Positions 12,666 to 24,600 of a stretch of DNA of 64,000 nucleotides are shown here, in pieces. Location of the stretch: assembly GCA_038501625.1 (NCBI GenBank), contig JAZAYU010001126.1, positions 19,155 through 83,154 on the forward strand. The letters are read 5' to 3'. Origin of the DNA: Corbicula japonica (Eukaryota; Mollusca; Bivalvia; Venerida; Cyrenidae). How positions within the stretch are numbered: the stretch's first letter is position 1; the number at the start of each line of letters is the position of its first letter. The notes beneath the pieces are model-generated. The model saw only the letters and a list, made by a program, of their open reading frames with translations, searched no databases and was not told the origin of the DNA. The translations under genes were made by a program, and so were the position numbers.

Positions 12666-13687
12666 CACTATGACATTTGCATTGCATTACCACCAACTTC
12701 TTCGCAGACATTTCATTATGTGAAAACAACAGTGCCACAAATACAAATAATTTACTTGATCTTCAAGTTTATGCATATTCTTATAATTCCTCCAACATCA
12801 CTGTCTTTGAAATGCTATTATTCCCATCATTTCACTTGAGTGTCTGAAAATGATGCATAGCGGGGGCATCTGTGTCCTATGGACACATTTCTAGTTTCAC
12901 TTATATTTTCACTTAAGTGCACTTCATCGATAACTTTGCACAAAATACTTAGGGTATCAACTTCAAACTTCCATTATATTTTCATTTCAGTTTTCTTCTG
13001 TAACATTACTGAAGTGATTGATATTTGACTAAAAGTAAATGTCTCTCATAAAAAATTACTAACATGTTTTCTAACAAATTCATAAATATTTCATAGTTAT
13101 TCCCCTATTCAGTTTAATATTTATGGTACATTAAGGAATTATTTCTGTTATTTGAAATGAATTTCTCCCTTACCATTCACTTGTAAATATTTTTCCTGAT
13201 TTCACATCAATATATGGCCATGGTTGTTATTGTTTTAATCTTCAAATTGCATTTGTTTCAAATGATTCGAATAGTCGAGCATGCTGTCTCCTCTGACAGC
13301 TCTTGTTAATTCAACGAACAGTTGTAACCAATTGTAACGTCACTTGTAAATAGAAAAGTAATAAATATATGCATTTGAGATTACAGCTTACACTATTTTT
13401 TTGATTTACTTTTGAAATTTCTAAGTTAATTTACGATAATACCTAAAATTATCATACAAGCGTTTTAACGATAATCTTTGATTCAGCATCGCAGTTATAA
13501 CCATCATTATAGTTGAAATTTAAATTCTTTACCCATTCAAAGCTCATTTAAAAATTTTGCCTTAAAGTAGTACGTGGTGTATTAAGGTATTGAGATTTCA
13601 ACAATGCAGCCAAACGGAAGCGCAGACTGGTGCCCAGCATTCGAAGACTAATACATCAAATGCTGATACATGGCTGACATTGAAATA

Positions 13688-13945
13688 GATGAAAAGGGAA
13701 CGTGAAAGCCAGCGAACAGGAGAAATGTGAATTTATTGCAGGCTCGGTTTGATTGAGCCTTTTCATGGACAGTAATGGAAATGCATATCAATGCCCATGC
13801 CGCCTAGCCTCGTGTTGAGCGCAACTCAATATTTACACCGATAAACAGTACAATTTTTATCCATCCCTTACGATGAAATGCATATGAAGTGCAATTTGTT
13901 TTAATATTCGTCGTGCTCAGTGGTCTTCAAAGTTCCATTTTCATC
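13688..13945 (+). mobile_element. Three-hairpin repeat, copy B (most complete, 258 bp)
   Basis: Starts GATGAAAAGGGAAC and ends GTTCCATTTTCATC, so the ends are inverted repeats of about 14 bp with one or two mismatches. It has the same internal hairpins as copy A. Size and ends suggest a non-autonomous inverted-repeat element. Confidence 0.62.
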
Positions 13946-16453
13946 TTTTTTAATGATTAAGAAATAACTAATTTCTAACCGCGTCACGGGAAAATATACT
14001 TAAGGACAGTTGGCGTCCATTCTTGAAATAGCGTCAAATAGTTGAGCAAACAACATTACTTATCAAGCATCTCTTGGTAAAAACATAATAGTGTTGTTTT
14101 GTTTGATGTTTTTTTTTCAAATAAAGTAAAAAATTAAACCTCATAAAATACGACCGAAGAATTCTTTTCCAGTGGCGTGCCCCATATGATACACTAAGCA
14201 ACATTTCTTATGGATCACCATATATCTCTAATACTTCCTTAACTGTGAGATAAACGTAGACACAAATGATTTTTAGTCAAAGAAAATTACTTTTGCTGGT
14301 GGTTCAAATTAGCTAACAAGAAATATCTTTTAGAAAAAATACGACGTTAAAACAATTGTTGAATAGCCACACTTACAAAAGAGCTCCCACTCAGCGAAAA
14401 AGAATAGAGGAAAGAGAGCATGTTGTTATAAGTATGTCAATTCAAATAAGACGTCACAAACAATTAACGACATAGAGAACCCTTTGGGCTACCGCCTTGG
14501 AACGGTCAGCTGCAAAAGAAGTTGCCACTGGGTGTTTAAACCAGGTTATAGGATGCACCAACCTTACACTTGCCCCTACAGGCTCTCATATCAACAAACA
14601 AGTACAAGTTGTCTTGATGAAATAACTCAAACTCAGTGCGTTGAAGAACTATACCCTTGAGGGGGGAGAATAATTGTTTTGATAGAGATTCATGTATAAA
14701 CCCTAGGTCAGGAAAAACCTGTATATGTTAACGTTCGAACTTTGAGACTGGACTTATGCACAACTAGGTTTTACTTAAAAAGTAAGAACACCTAGATAAC
14801 TCAATTTTGAGTTCATAAAAATCGTTTGCTATTGCATTCTTACCGTTAATTTTATCTTCGTTGTCTTTCAGAGGTAAAACACTGTCTCAGACAAAGGAAT
14901 GCAAACGGACATAAAATTTAATAAAGAACTGAAAAAGAGGTTAGTATTTACATCACTTATGAAGTGTCATATGATTCAACAGTTCATTTATTTTTTTTTC
15001 TTTCTGTATTTCTTTATTACAAAGTTCTATTTTGCTCAGTTTCGAAATTGGTTTCCTTTTTAGGGGGGATTATTTATTTCTGAGAATAATGCGACGCTGA
15101 TCACAAGACCTAATTAATCTGAAAACTCGGCATTGAACATTCTATTTTCACAGTCACATAAACACAATCTTTTGGAATGGATTAAATTGTACTGGTTTCT
15201 TGGAAATATTTACACACTTTAAACCAAATATAAAAATAGCATTAATGTTGCCTCTAAATTTCATAACCTTAGCGGAAATGGGGCGGTCTGGGGAAGGGAC
15301 GCCTAATCCGTTTCACATTTTTTCTTAGTCTTTGAATTTAAAAAAAATATTTCCATTGTTGAACCGTGTAAGCTCCTAAAATATAAATTTATATATTTTT
15401 TCTTAGACATAACCAAAGAATGTTTTTGCAAACCTATCAGATTAGTGAAAAAACAAAACAAAACACAAACAACAATAGAACAAAAACACATGACAAAATA
15501 AACGAAAACAGTAAGCATCGTTATCTTTATCCCGTCTCCAAACCTGATTGTTGTTGGACGTTTTCTAAATTAGCCAGTGATTGTTTTGGTTTTTAAACTA
15601 AGCAAATAAATGAAAAGTGCTGTGGGAAAAATCAGCCACCTTCTAAACAATAAATACACATATATTTTCTTGGCTTCTCCGAATACATCCTTTGGATGAA
15701 ACAAGTGGGTATAGCATGAATGGACGCTCCCATCTCTTCCTCCCAAAATCCAAGCTCAGCCAATAAAGGAAATAAACGCAGAGGGTGAAACCCCACGTTC
15801 GTTTGTTGTATTTAGATAAAATCTATAAAATTTATGAAAATGTGTAAAAGCAGATATTGTCCTGTCCCCTTTTCCAAACACAAATAAAAATATTGCAATG
15901 GATTTGAAACATACTCACAAAATTAAAGAATATGTCGAGAATATTCTTTAAAAAATTTAATGCGGATGGAGGCTAAAGTAGAATAGAGTAGGATCATGTA
16001 TTTCTTAATTATCTCGTTAAATTCTATTTCTATCTCATTATTTGCATCTTTGATTGTACACACAATTTTTGCCAATTTAAAGTTAAAGAATTAAAATTAT
16101 ATGTTTAATTCCATTTTGTTTTGCGTTCACTTGTTGAATTGTCAAATCATGGTCTCTGACCTCTTTGCTTGCCCTTCACCCTAAACCAGTGTTACCTTTG
16201 AAGTACAGTTTATACATGAACTACTTTCATTTTATCTATAATATTCATGATAGCCAAAACTCACACCGGCCCCATCCATACTGTCTTCCATTCCACACAC
16301 ACACCACACACCATTTTTCTTTTTCCTAACAAGTTTTAACAATGTTCTTAAGCGAGTTAATGGATTAATTTGTTCAAAATTGTTTTTTTCACAAACATAT
16401 TCTCCGATGAACAGGTGATATTTATCGACTACGATTGATGACCTTTCTTTCAG
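13946..16453. other. No confident gene; possible lost upstream exon of the pseudogene
   Basis: Contains the retroelement fragment at 14365-14640. 14872-14939 sits between TTTCAG and GTTAGT and ends KELKKR-like, but its phase-2 frame has TAA. It could be a decayed exon of the MIEAP-like pseudogene. The rest is AT-rich noncoding. Confidence 0.35.
14365..14640 (-). mobile_element. Second copy of the retroelement's downstream end
   Basis: About 80% similar to 8445-8720 in the same orientation. No reverse-transcriptase part is attached, as expected for a 5'-truncated insertion. Confidence 0.55.
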
Positions 16454-17252
16454 AGGAAAACATGCTGATGTGCAAACCGAGGAGAAATATATTGAGGGGA
16501 GAAAATATTTCAAAGAACACGAAGCGAGGTAAGTATTTAATATTGTTTTATTATATTTATGAAAATTTCACATTTAAGACAGCTGGTATTGAAACATAGA
16601 AAACGTTAAGAAAACGGAGTCAATCAAGAATATTTATAGTAGAAAAACATACCGTGGAATTACCTGTACCACCTACACCTACACCGGCAATATCCACTGA
16701 TAACGCGACTTTGTATTTCATCATCAGGTCGATATCAACACTGTTATAATTATGTTAAACATAGTTCGCATATGATGGGGATGGGTATTTTCGAACTTTT
16801 ATATTTACATTTTCATTTTTATCTACAACTCATAGAGAGTAAGTTAAAGTTAAGTAACTTACAAACTGCGGCTTTGAATAGAACTTACGGAATATTGGGA
16901 GAGATTGATGCGGACTACAGCGAAACTTGATCATGACGATTTCGATTTGCGAGAAGCCGTTGGATAATTCAATTACCGAAATTGAAAGGAAATAAAGATA
17001 CTGTACTATAACAGTACTGTACTGTTTTTGTCGGCTCCGCTCAAACAAGCATCGCACTCAAATATTGCTTTTAATTTCTTGAAATTCTTCTTGTTGTTTA
17101 TAGACTTGTTAAAATTATAGGAAGGATCGTCCGCAATTTTGTTTTGATTTTCGGTAAAAGTGCATATAGTTAAGCATACTTAATCTCTTACGTTTTTTCA
17201 AGCGGCATGTATATGTTTAACTAAAATTGTGACAGAAATTTTTTTTTCAATA

Positions 17253-17428
17253 GATGACAAGGGACTTTTCACGACAATTATGAAAATATTGCAGTCTCTG
17301 TTTGTTTGAGCCTGTTCATGGACAGTAATGGATATGCATATAATTGTCCACGCCGCCTAGCCCCGGGTTTAGCCCAATTCAATATTTACACAAATAAACA
17401 ATACAATTTTGACCATCCTAAACGATGT
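17253..17428 (+). repeat. Three-hairpin repeat, copy C
   Basis: GATGACAAGGGACTTTTCAC, TGAGCCTGTTCATGGACAGT and CACGCCGCCTAGCCCCGGG match copies A and B. It lies within an intron of the MIEAP-like pseudogene; the first hairpin is damaged. Confidence 0.58.
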
Positions 17429-18614
17429 TGAAAAAGTTGAAATAGTGATCTAGACAAAGGACGAGTTAAGAATGGTCACGGTGATGCTAAGTAACTTACA
17501 AACTGCGTATTTGAATTATCCAAAAATTCAAGACTAATGGCAATGGAATGATCGGTTATCGTTTACATGTACGACATCAAGTTGAAAAAGATCAGATTAT
17601 TCTCGAAAATCGAATAGATACTCTATTTAAAATATATTGTAGTGATGTCATGCAGGTACATTTCATTTAATTACTTCATACATGGAAATTGATGTTCTCA
17701 CCAGGGAATTAAGCCCTTCGGAATTAATTAAGCAAAATAAATGAAAAGAAATCAGTGTTTTTATTTATCTTTGGCTCGAAAAAGGCTTTAAAGTAAAATT
17801 AAACAATTATTTGGATCATTGAAAGGGTATCAGAAGATATAATGCCCGTCTGGGTACAATAGTAAGATATTTTAAGTTCCCCACATTTATTGTTTCACAA
17901 GTATTTTAAAACGCGCTTTCCAAATAACCTAAATGAAAAGAGATATTTATACTATAATAGCACTGTACTGTTGTATTGTCATGACCGAACATCGCATTCA
18001 AATACTTTTTTATTTATTTCTCTGGTTTTTATATACTTGTTTAAATTTTAGGAAAGAAGTCGAACGTCTTTTGCAAGAGAATTTTAAGAAGATTGAAGAC
18101 TTACAGAAGTAACATATTTAATTTACCGTTGTAAGGAAATACTCGTAAAATGAAGTTTATATGCTGTTCAAATATTAATTGCTGTAATACTAAAAGTAGC
18201 TTTTCAGTTTTTAAAATACGTTACGTAACGTAAATTTTCCACAATATCACGAATACGCACGCCCGATTGCAAAAAATGTTAAAATTATATATTGCATAGA
18301 AATAAAACTGAAAGAAGCTGAAATAGTAAAGAAATCAAAGGAGAGAAGTGATTTGGAAAGAAACAAAGATTCTGAAATTTCAAGATTTCGACCAGAAAAG
18401 AACCAGCTAGAAAAAGAAAAGGAAGAACTTTTGACAAGGCAAGAATTTGTGTTAATAAACGTTCTCTTAAAAGTTTATACTAATATCTTGGTACGAGCGC
18501 AAGATATTTTTTGTTGCCCATATTAATTGTTTTATATGTATATCAAATGCGCTTTCCAAATCGTGATTATACATGTAAATAAATGGTCATGATACTAATG
18601 GCGTGTTGATTTAG

Positions 18615-18824
18615 GTTAAGTGATAGGGCAGGAAGAAAACATTCAGACAACAATCCGAACATCGCAGATCTCTTTACAATCTTTACAGACCTACTAAACT
18701 AGCAGAAAAGTTCTCTGAACTTTATGATAATGCATGGTCAAATGCCTTCTGTGGTATTCAACAATTAGACGGATATGAAGACAACGAGGAAAAAGCAGTT
18801 ACAGCATTGATGAACATGCTTATG
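18615..18824 (+). pseudogene. MIEAP-domain exon relic (NPNIADL block)
   Basis: Matches exon 31779-31986 base by base over long stretches (AGAAAACATTCAGACAACAA region, then the KLAEKFSELYDNAW block) but is 2 bp longer. The shift lies just after the NPNIADL codons and leads to TAG within the next dozen codons. Confidence 0.7.
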
Positions 18825-19564
18825 GTAAATAAGAAGTTGATATATGTATTTTAGATGAAAACAACAACAAAAACAACTAAATTACATCGTAATATATAGC
18901 AAAGCCTGTTATCCAGATAGGCATCTAGCGAGGAAGTTAAAACATTGCAACCATTACACAGATTAGTTTGATAAGGATGGATATAAAATTTACCGAAAAT
19001 ATTCTTGTCAACACAATATCGAAAATGTTAAAATACATGCTCGTTTATCTGTGAGATAACCAATACACAAGGCCTAAATAGATTTAAAAGGCACATTGGA
19101 AGTCAACAAACTCGATAAATAATAATGCAATTAATGCAGGGTCGTTATTGTTTTCATGGATTAAATGTACATGGCGACATTTAAAAATCGCCATTCTTCA
19201 CCATATAAGACGCTTATTTGTATTATAAGGGATGAAAATGAAACTTTGCATGATTACCCGGTTACCTTAGCTCGGCAAGAACGTAAATGCTGGAAATGCA
19301 ATTTAAAACATATCCTACATACCAAAACGAATAAAGCATTACATTTTAAATTAACTTCATATATTTTGAAAACTAGTTTTATGTATTTATATTTCGTTTA
19401 TGTACGAGATATAAAATTCTATTAGATTAATTATTTAAATTTCGTTGTCAGACTGCTTACAAAGTCGCTTCCGATGCTGCGAAGAACGAACTGGCAAGTT
19501 TAAAGGAAAAAATCGAGCAGTTTTACGGTGTAAGTAGACTTTAGTTCATGTATGTGTTCAAGTG

Positions 19565-19612
19565 ATAGTGTCTCTAGCTGGGAGCTAACCCGCACCGTCA
19601 CGGCGACGAAGA
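19565..19612 (-). repeat. SINE-like head fragment
   Basis: CTAGCTGGGAGCTAACCCGC and CGTCACGGCGACG match the complement of the SINE head. It lies in an intron of the MIEAP-like pseudogene. Confidence 0.5.
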
Positions 19613-20156
19613 AGAGTTTGTGATTGCTTAAATGGAGTATTTTCTTAATGCAGATCTCCTTTCCATTACTTATAATATCGTTTTAGTATGCCCTTTAGAA
19701 ATTTGCTAACTTTATAAACCTATACTAATGGGTAAGTAGTTTTGATAAAAATAAACGTTTCCCTTACTGTATTTAAATGAATAAGATGAAAAAAGATAAA
19801 ATACTACGAGAAGTACTTTGAGGTTTGTTTAAATGAACGATGTTCGGCATAGTTATTTGCTTACTATTCACATATATTGATCTGACGACAGAGTTCCGAT
19901 GAAAAACTGGTGTATGATGTAATGAAAAAATTAAGGACAGCCGCAAAAAGAGAGTAAAACCTAATGAAAAGATCAAAAAGGTAACGTTATGAGTATTCGT
20001 TGTACGACCTAATTACATGGTTGGATGGAATTTTGAAGAGCTCCCTTTTCGATCAAAGTACAAAATACAAAGATTTTGGTATGAATTTACATATCTTAAT
20101 TCAACGTTAGGTGCTGAAAGCTCAAATGGGCTTGCTCAGATATCATCACCAACATT

Positions 20157-20157
<1 letters not shown>

Positions 20158-20192
<35 letters not shown>

Positions 20193-20216
20193 GCCGTCGT
20201 CGTCGTCGTCGACGTT
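20158..20216 (+). repeat. TCA/GTC trinucleotide microsatellite
   Basis: About 12 TCA units, then about 6 GTC units. Lies in the last intron of the MIEAP-like pseudogene. Confidence 0.95.
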
Positions 20217-20264
20217 ATTATCACAGTCTTATGTTTAGTTATTATTTAAATGCTTTCTTTTCAG

Positions 20265-20696
20265 ACTTACAATACTTCAGTAGTAGAATTCGAAATGGAA
20301 ATGTCGACCTGTGATGAAATAAAGACGTACATGGAGCAATGCTTAGAGTTGTGCTGGTTAATGGTTATTCAAGACCCACCTGTATTTTTTTAATGTGAAG
20401 CCTGCAAGAAAGGCGACAAGTTTGACGAAAATACTTACAGGGAATATAAACAAGAAGGGGCTGAAGTTGCGTTTGTTGTCTGGCCAGCACTATTTCTGGA
20501 AAAAGGAGGGGCTCTTTTAAGCAAAGGAGTCGTTCAATGCTAAAAGAGACCATCGTTAAGACTTAGTGGGAAAAGCGGACTGGATGTTCAAAAAGCCTTT
20601 CAAACTGATATCAGAACCCCAGATGCTGAAAAGAACGGAAACATTAAAAATTCCCGTGAAAGACGTAATTCTGTCTCACAGTTAAATTTTTTCTAA
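20265..20696 (+). pseudogene. MIEAP-domain terminal exon relic
   Basis: After acceptor TTTTCAG it reads TYNTSVVEFEMEMSTCDEIK, then CLELCWLMVIQDPPVF followed by an in-frame TAA, then the VWPALFLEKGGALLSKGV block and a second TAA. Each stop is one or two base changes away from the codon in the minus-strand copy. The natural stop at 20694 again overlaps an AATAAA-like signal. Confidence 0.75.
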
Positions 20697-20929
20697 TAAA
20701 AACATCTTTTTGTGATTCAAAATAACTTTACACGGTGTAAATAATTTTTGTTATAATGTTGTTTTTTTTCTTATTAAAGGAATAAGACATTTGAAGTTAT
20801 GATTCTTCTCGATACTTGCATATAGAGATTTGCATGCAAAATATTGTCTTACATGTAGCTACATTGCAATATGCAAGAAGTTACGACAATCTTTTATAAA
20901 ACGTCAGAAGCACTGTTATTACAATATTT

Positions 20930-21060
20930 ATACAAAAACTTCATACGCCGACATAAAGTTCTAAATGGTCATCAATTGTGTATGTTAACAATGTATGCTA
21001 GTTTCGTTTCTTCCCTTTGTCTAGAGCGGTTGTAAAAAGAATTGTTTTGTCATGGAATCA
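20930..21060 (+). repeat. Dispersed inverted repeat, partner of 34300-34430
   Basis: AAAGTTCTAAATGGTCATCAA, ACAATGTATGCTAGTTTCG and TTTCTTCCCT recur in reverse at 34300-34430 over about 130 bp at about 80% similarity. It lies just downstream of the pseudogene's last exon. Confidence 0.65.
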
Positions 21061-21289
21061 ATGTTGAAATGTTATTTAATCTTTATTGATTGTTTTCTTT
21101 AATGAATCGAATACCATTTGCTTACTCCGCAAGGTCAAAATAAGAACAATCTTTAATAAAAGTTGAGGTTATTATGAAATCAGGAACTTTGCAAGGGGTT
21201 TAATTAAACAAAACTGCTGCTCATTCATACTTCCTTCTCACAAGGTGTCCCGTGAATACAAAGCAAGGTATTTAGACACATTTTCTGGT

Positions 21290-21600
21290 AAATTGTTGTC
21301 GCCGTGACGGTGCGGGTTCGCTCCCAGCTAGAAGCAATATCAATTCAAATTCGCAGTAGCGCTATTTGTGCAGTGTGGCGGCCGTAAAACGTCTCCCCGT
21401 ACATATAGTACTGTTTTCACAAAAATAATCCGTCACCGATGTCATGCAGTGATGATAACGTATATCAGGGCTATCTGATCAACCTTTTTTGGGGTGGTCC
21501 TGGTTAGCTCAATTGGTTGAGTTGTCGGAATTGCATGGCTAGGCGCTGTCGCCGTGACGATGCGGATTCGCTCCCAGCTAGAGCCAATATCATTTTTAAT
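21290..21600 (+). repeat. SINE-like tandem pair, plus orientation
   Basis: Two heads (at about 21297 and 21505) carry GTTAGCTCAATTGGTTGAG, CGCCGTGACGGTGCGGGTTCG and CTCCCAGCTAG, with the same body as the 5.4-7.0 kb cluster in reverse. The period is about 247 bp. Confidence 0.65.
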
Positions 21601-24600
21601 TGCATTAAATTTCTGTGAAGTAGTTTAAAAATTCGACTTCAAATAAAAAAGTAATGGGCCGGCCAAGATTTTGTGACCTTGACCTTTAAGGTAGCTACCC
21701 ATATGTTTCGCGCGACATGTCGTCTTGTTGTGTGTCTACCTCAGGCTTTAACACTGTTTGTTTGTCCAGTAACCACAAGTTATGTTAACAATTTCAGCAG
21801 AGCTCAGTTACTTTTTTTATGACCGGAACTCATTTTCCTTAAGGCTGGTATGTGCACCATTTTGATTTAGAATTTCAAATTGTGTTTGCATTTTGCAAAT
21901 AGTGCAATAATGTATACTGTTGCTATATTTCACTCGGTTTTTTGCCTGATTTGCACTACGATTTGAACGCGAAATCAAAACCAAATGAAATGTACTGTGT
22001 TATAGCATAGTCTTTGAAAATAATAAAACTGCTCAAAAGTATTCCCTGTAAACATAAACATTACCACAGTTAATCATACTCATGTTTAGTTTATCAATCT
22101 CAAAATATTCCATTCTGACTGGAAATTCAGCTTTTACATTCTCTTCACTTTCAACAACTCAGACAGTGAAAAAGTCTGTAACCCTTCCAAATGTGGGTTT
22201 GTTTCAAAACTTTATTAGTCGCCATTATTTTACTTATTCTTCGTAGTATGCGAAATCAAACATCTAGAATACATAATGTAATAGGTTTTTTGCAAGCTCA
22301 ATTGGAGCATAACTAAGAAAGAAAGGTAATATTTAAATATATAAACTAATGTCGTTAAGACGTGGCAAGAACCCACGGGTAAAAGGTGAAACTTACTTGA
22401 AAGAGTAACACTATGAAAGGTTAAATTGATGTTCAGTTGAACACGTGTGTCTACCTCAGGCTCTTAGTAAGAGAAAATCTGATTAATTTAAAAAGACATA
22501 ATTTTAGAAATGGCAAAGTTGCAGCCAACATAGTGTTCATGACAAAATATAAGTTCAAAAACGTGAATAACTCCAGAAAAAGTAACCTAAATATAGAGGT
22601 TTTGCGTCATCATATTGTCATAAGCAATATAATTTGAAACTGTTATGAAATGTAAGGAAAAACAATGTTTAACTTATAAAAATGTTAAGTCTCCGCGAAA
22701 AAATCTAGACACAAAAAGGGCTTAACTCGTTCAAGTGTGACCTTGACTCTTAAGACGTTTCCTTCATCATGACCCTTTTGTGAAAAGCAATTCAATTTGT
22801 GAGTTTGAATTAAGATATGTTAAGCAATGGCAACGTTTTAGCCAACGAAAAGTTATTGTGACGAATGAACCGACGAGCAAAATGATTGCCAGACTGTCAT
22901 ACCTGGTCAGCCTTTTCGAAAAAGCGAGTGGATTTCTATGTTGTCAAATACAGTATGTGACATCACAAAGATAACTTTTTATTGAAAAATGACATCAATA
23001 AATTTAACGTGAACGCAACAACGAAGAAAAGGAAATGACAAATAGCAATAATGAACGACGAATTTTATTAATAAAATTTATGATCATGTTTGTTACAACA
23101 AAAAAAACTTTACCATGCTGAAATAGTGAATAATTATCATGCCACTTACCCTGGATTAAATCCACTTTCAACATGTTTACAGAACGCTTTCATTTCACAG
23201 TAAAAAATTCCACAAAGATTGTGAATAAGAACTAATAAAAATGCTAACGCTTTGATTATTACAATGTAATTCTTAGTTAAACCAAAGACCCCGAATATTA
23301 TTTCTCCCTTATGTACATGATCTATCAAATAACTGGTTGAACTGGTTGAAAACTAAGCTGACTACGACTAAGCGCTTAATCAGTTAGAACTTTGTCATCT
23401 GCCTCGTTCTTTAATACCTTCACTGTCTGCTACTTTACATAGGTACAATGTAGAATGTTATCAGAATGTTATCAGACAACCGATACATTCCTTAAAAGTG
23501 TATATAATTTCGGACGGAATAGGAAATCGGATTGTTTTCTCCATACTGTTAACTTTATCTATAGAGTATTATAATGCCATCACTAAAGTTGACTCTGGAC
23601 TCGGCATATTAACGTTCATACATTTATTATATGCAAGTTGAAACATTGTGTTTCGCAAATCTAGATTTAAATAATGAGATTGAGTATTTGGATCTGAGTG
23701 CTTTTAATTTCATCACTACTGTTCACAGGGAAATAGTTAAAATCAAGTATGAAAGAGAAGTCCAAATCATGCTATAAAATACCCCAGAATGCAGGATTTA
23801 GCATATAGATTTTCAAAAATTTCCGAGAGAGCAGGCCCCCGGACCTCTTGATTAGTTAAGCATCTTACAAATTCATTTGAGCCTCTTACAAATTTTATTT
23901 ATCGAGAATCCTGGACGTGTCCGAGGGGCTGATGTTCAAGCTCCGTACCAATTATCAATTAACGCTTTAAAAATATTAGCTGAGTTGAACCCCCCTTGCT
24001 GAAATCCTGGATCCGCCCCTGGTTTCAAGTAATGATCAGTCTAAATATTTAACATTATTCAGCGCTGATCGAGCAATTGTTACACATTTATCGAAAGATT
24101 AGACATTTCGCTACATGTATATGCATAAGAATCTCAGGTGAATATTTTTTCTCACTTGAACCTTTGTTTATGCGTGCACGTTTTTTGATCTCTGATTATT
24201 TGAAGATGTGTTTTTTTTAATTTGTTTTATAGCTTTAGAACGCGATATTGAAGAGATGTAGAAAAAAGTACGGACAGCGCAACATTATTTTATTTCTTGC
24301 GTCGGGGATTAAGAAATGAAAAACGAAATAAAATGTTGCAATGGTTTATTTTACTCATAGGAAAAAACATCAACTGCGCTTTGGAAAATATTTTTTTCAG
24401 GAAATTAACATTAGTAATTAAATATGACCTACAATCAAACGCCGACAATAATATCAGATGTCGGTAAAAACCACGTGATTTGTTCGAATAACACGTTGTT
24501 TGCTCGCCGAATAAATCATAAACATATGACGTAAAATACATATGACGTACACTAAAACGTTAACAATACGTCAGACGTGTGCAATTGAAAAGACATGATT

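Larger units (their letters stand above)
11264..13310 (+). repeat. Molluscan interspersed element with two internal tandem arrays
   Basis: Opens GACTATTCGAAGAATAGGGG then AGCTATCCTACTCGCCCCGG and closes near TTCGAATAGTCGAGCATGC and GACAGCTCTTGTTAA; the edge strings are partly inverted. Inside are two tandem arrays, listed separately, and the string GCGGGGGCATCTGTGTCC. I recall such units as very common in bivalve DNA. No coding capacity. Confidence 0.55.
16454..20696 (+). pseudogene. Partial, broken MIEAP-like paralogue
   Basis: Exon-like blocks follow the minus-strand gene in order: 16454-16528 (KHADVQTEEKYIEGRKYF), 18052-18108 (KEVERLLQENFKKIEDLQ), 18300-18438, 18615-18824, 19452-19529, 19892-19980 and 20265-20696, each flanked by splice-like AG and GT (GC at 18439). 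Breaks are plain. The coiled-coil block is 139 bp against 141. The NPNIADL block has a 2-bp gain. The 19892 block has lost one base, which brings an early stop. The last exon has TAA at 20391-20393 (inside PPVF) and at 20541-20543. Introns are kept, so this is a duplicated, not a processed, copy. No start exon, poly-Q exon or N-terminal domain is visible. A GT rather than GC reading of any site does not restore it. Confidence 0.7.
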
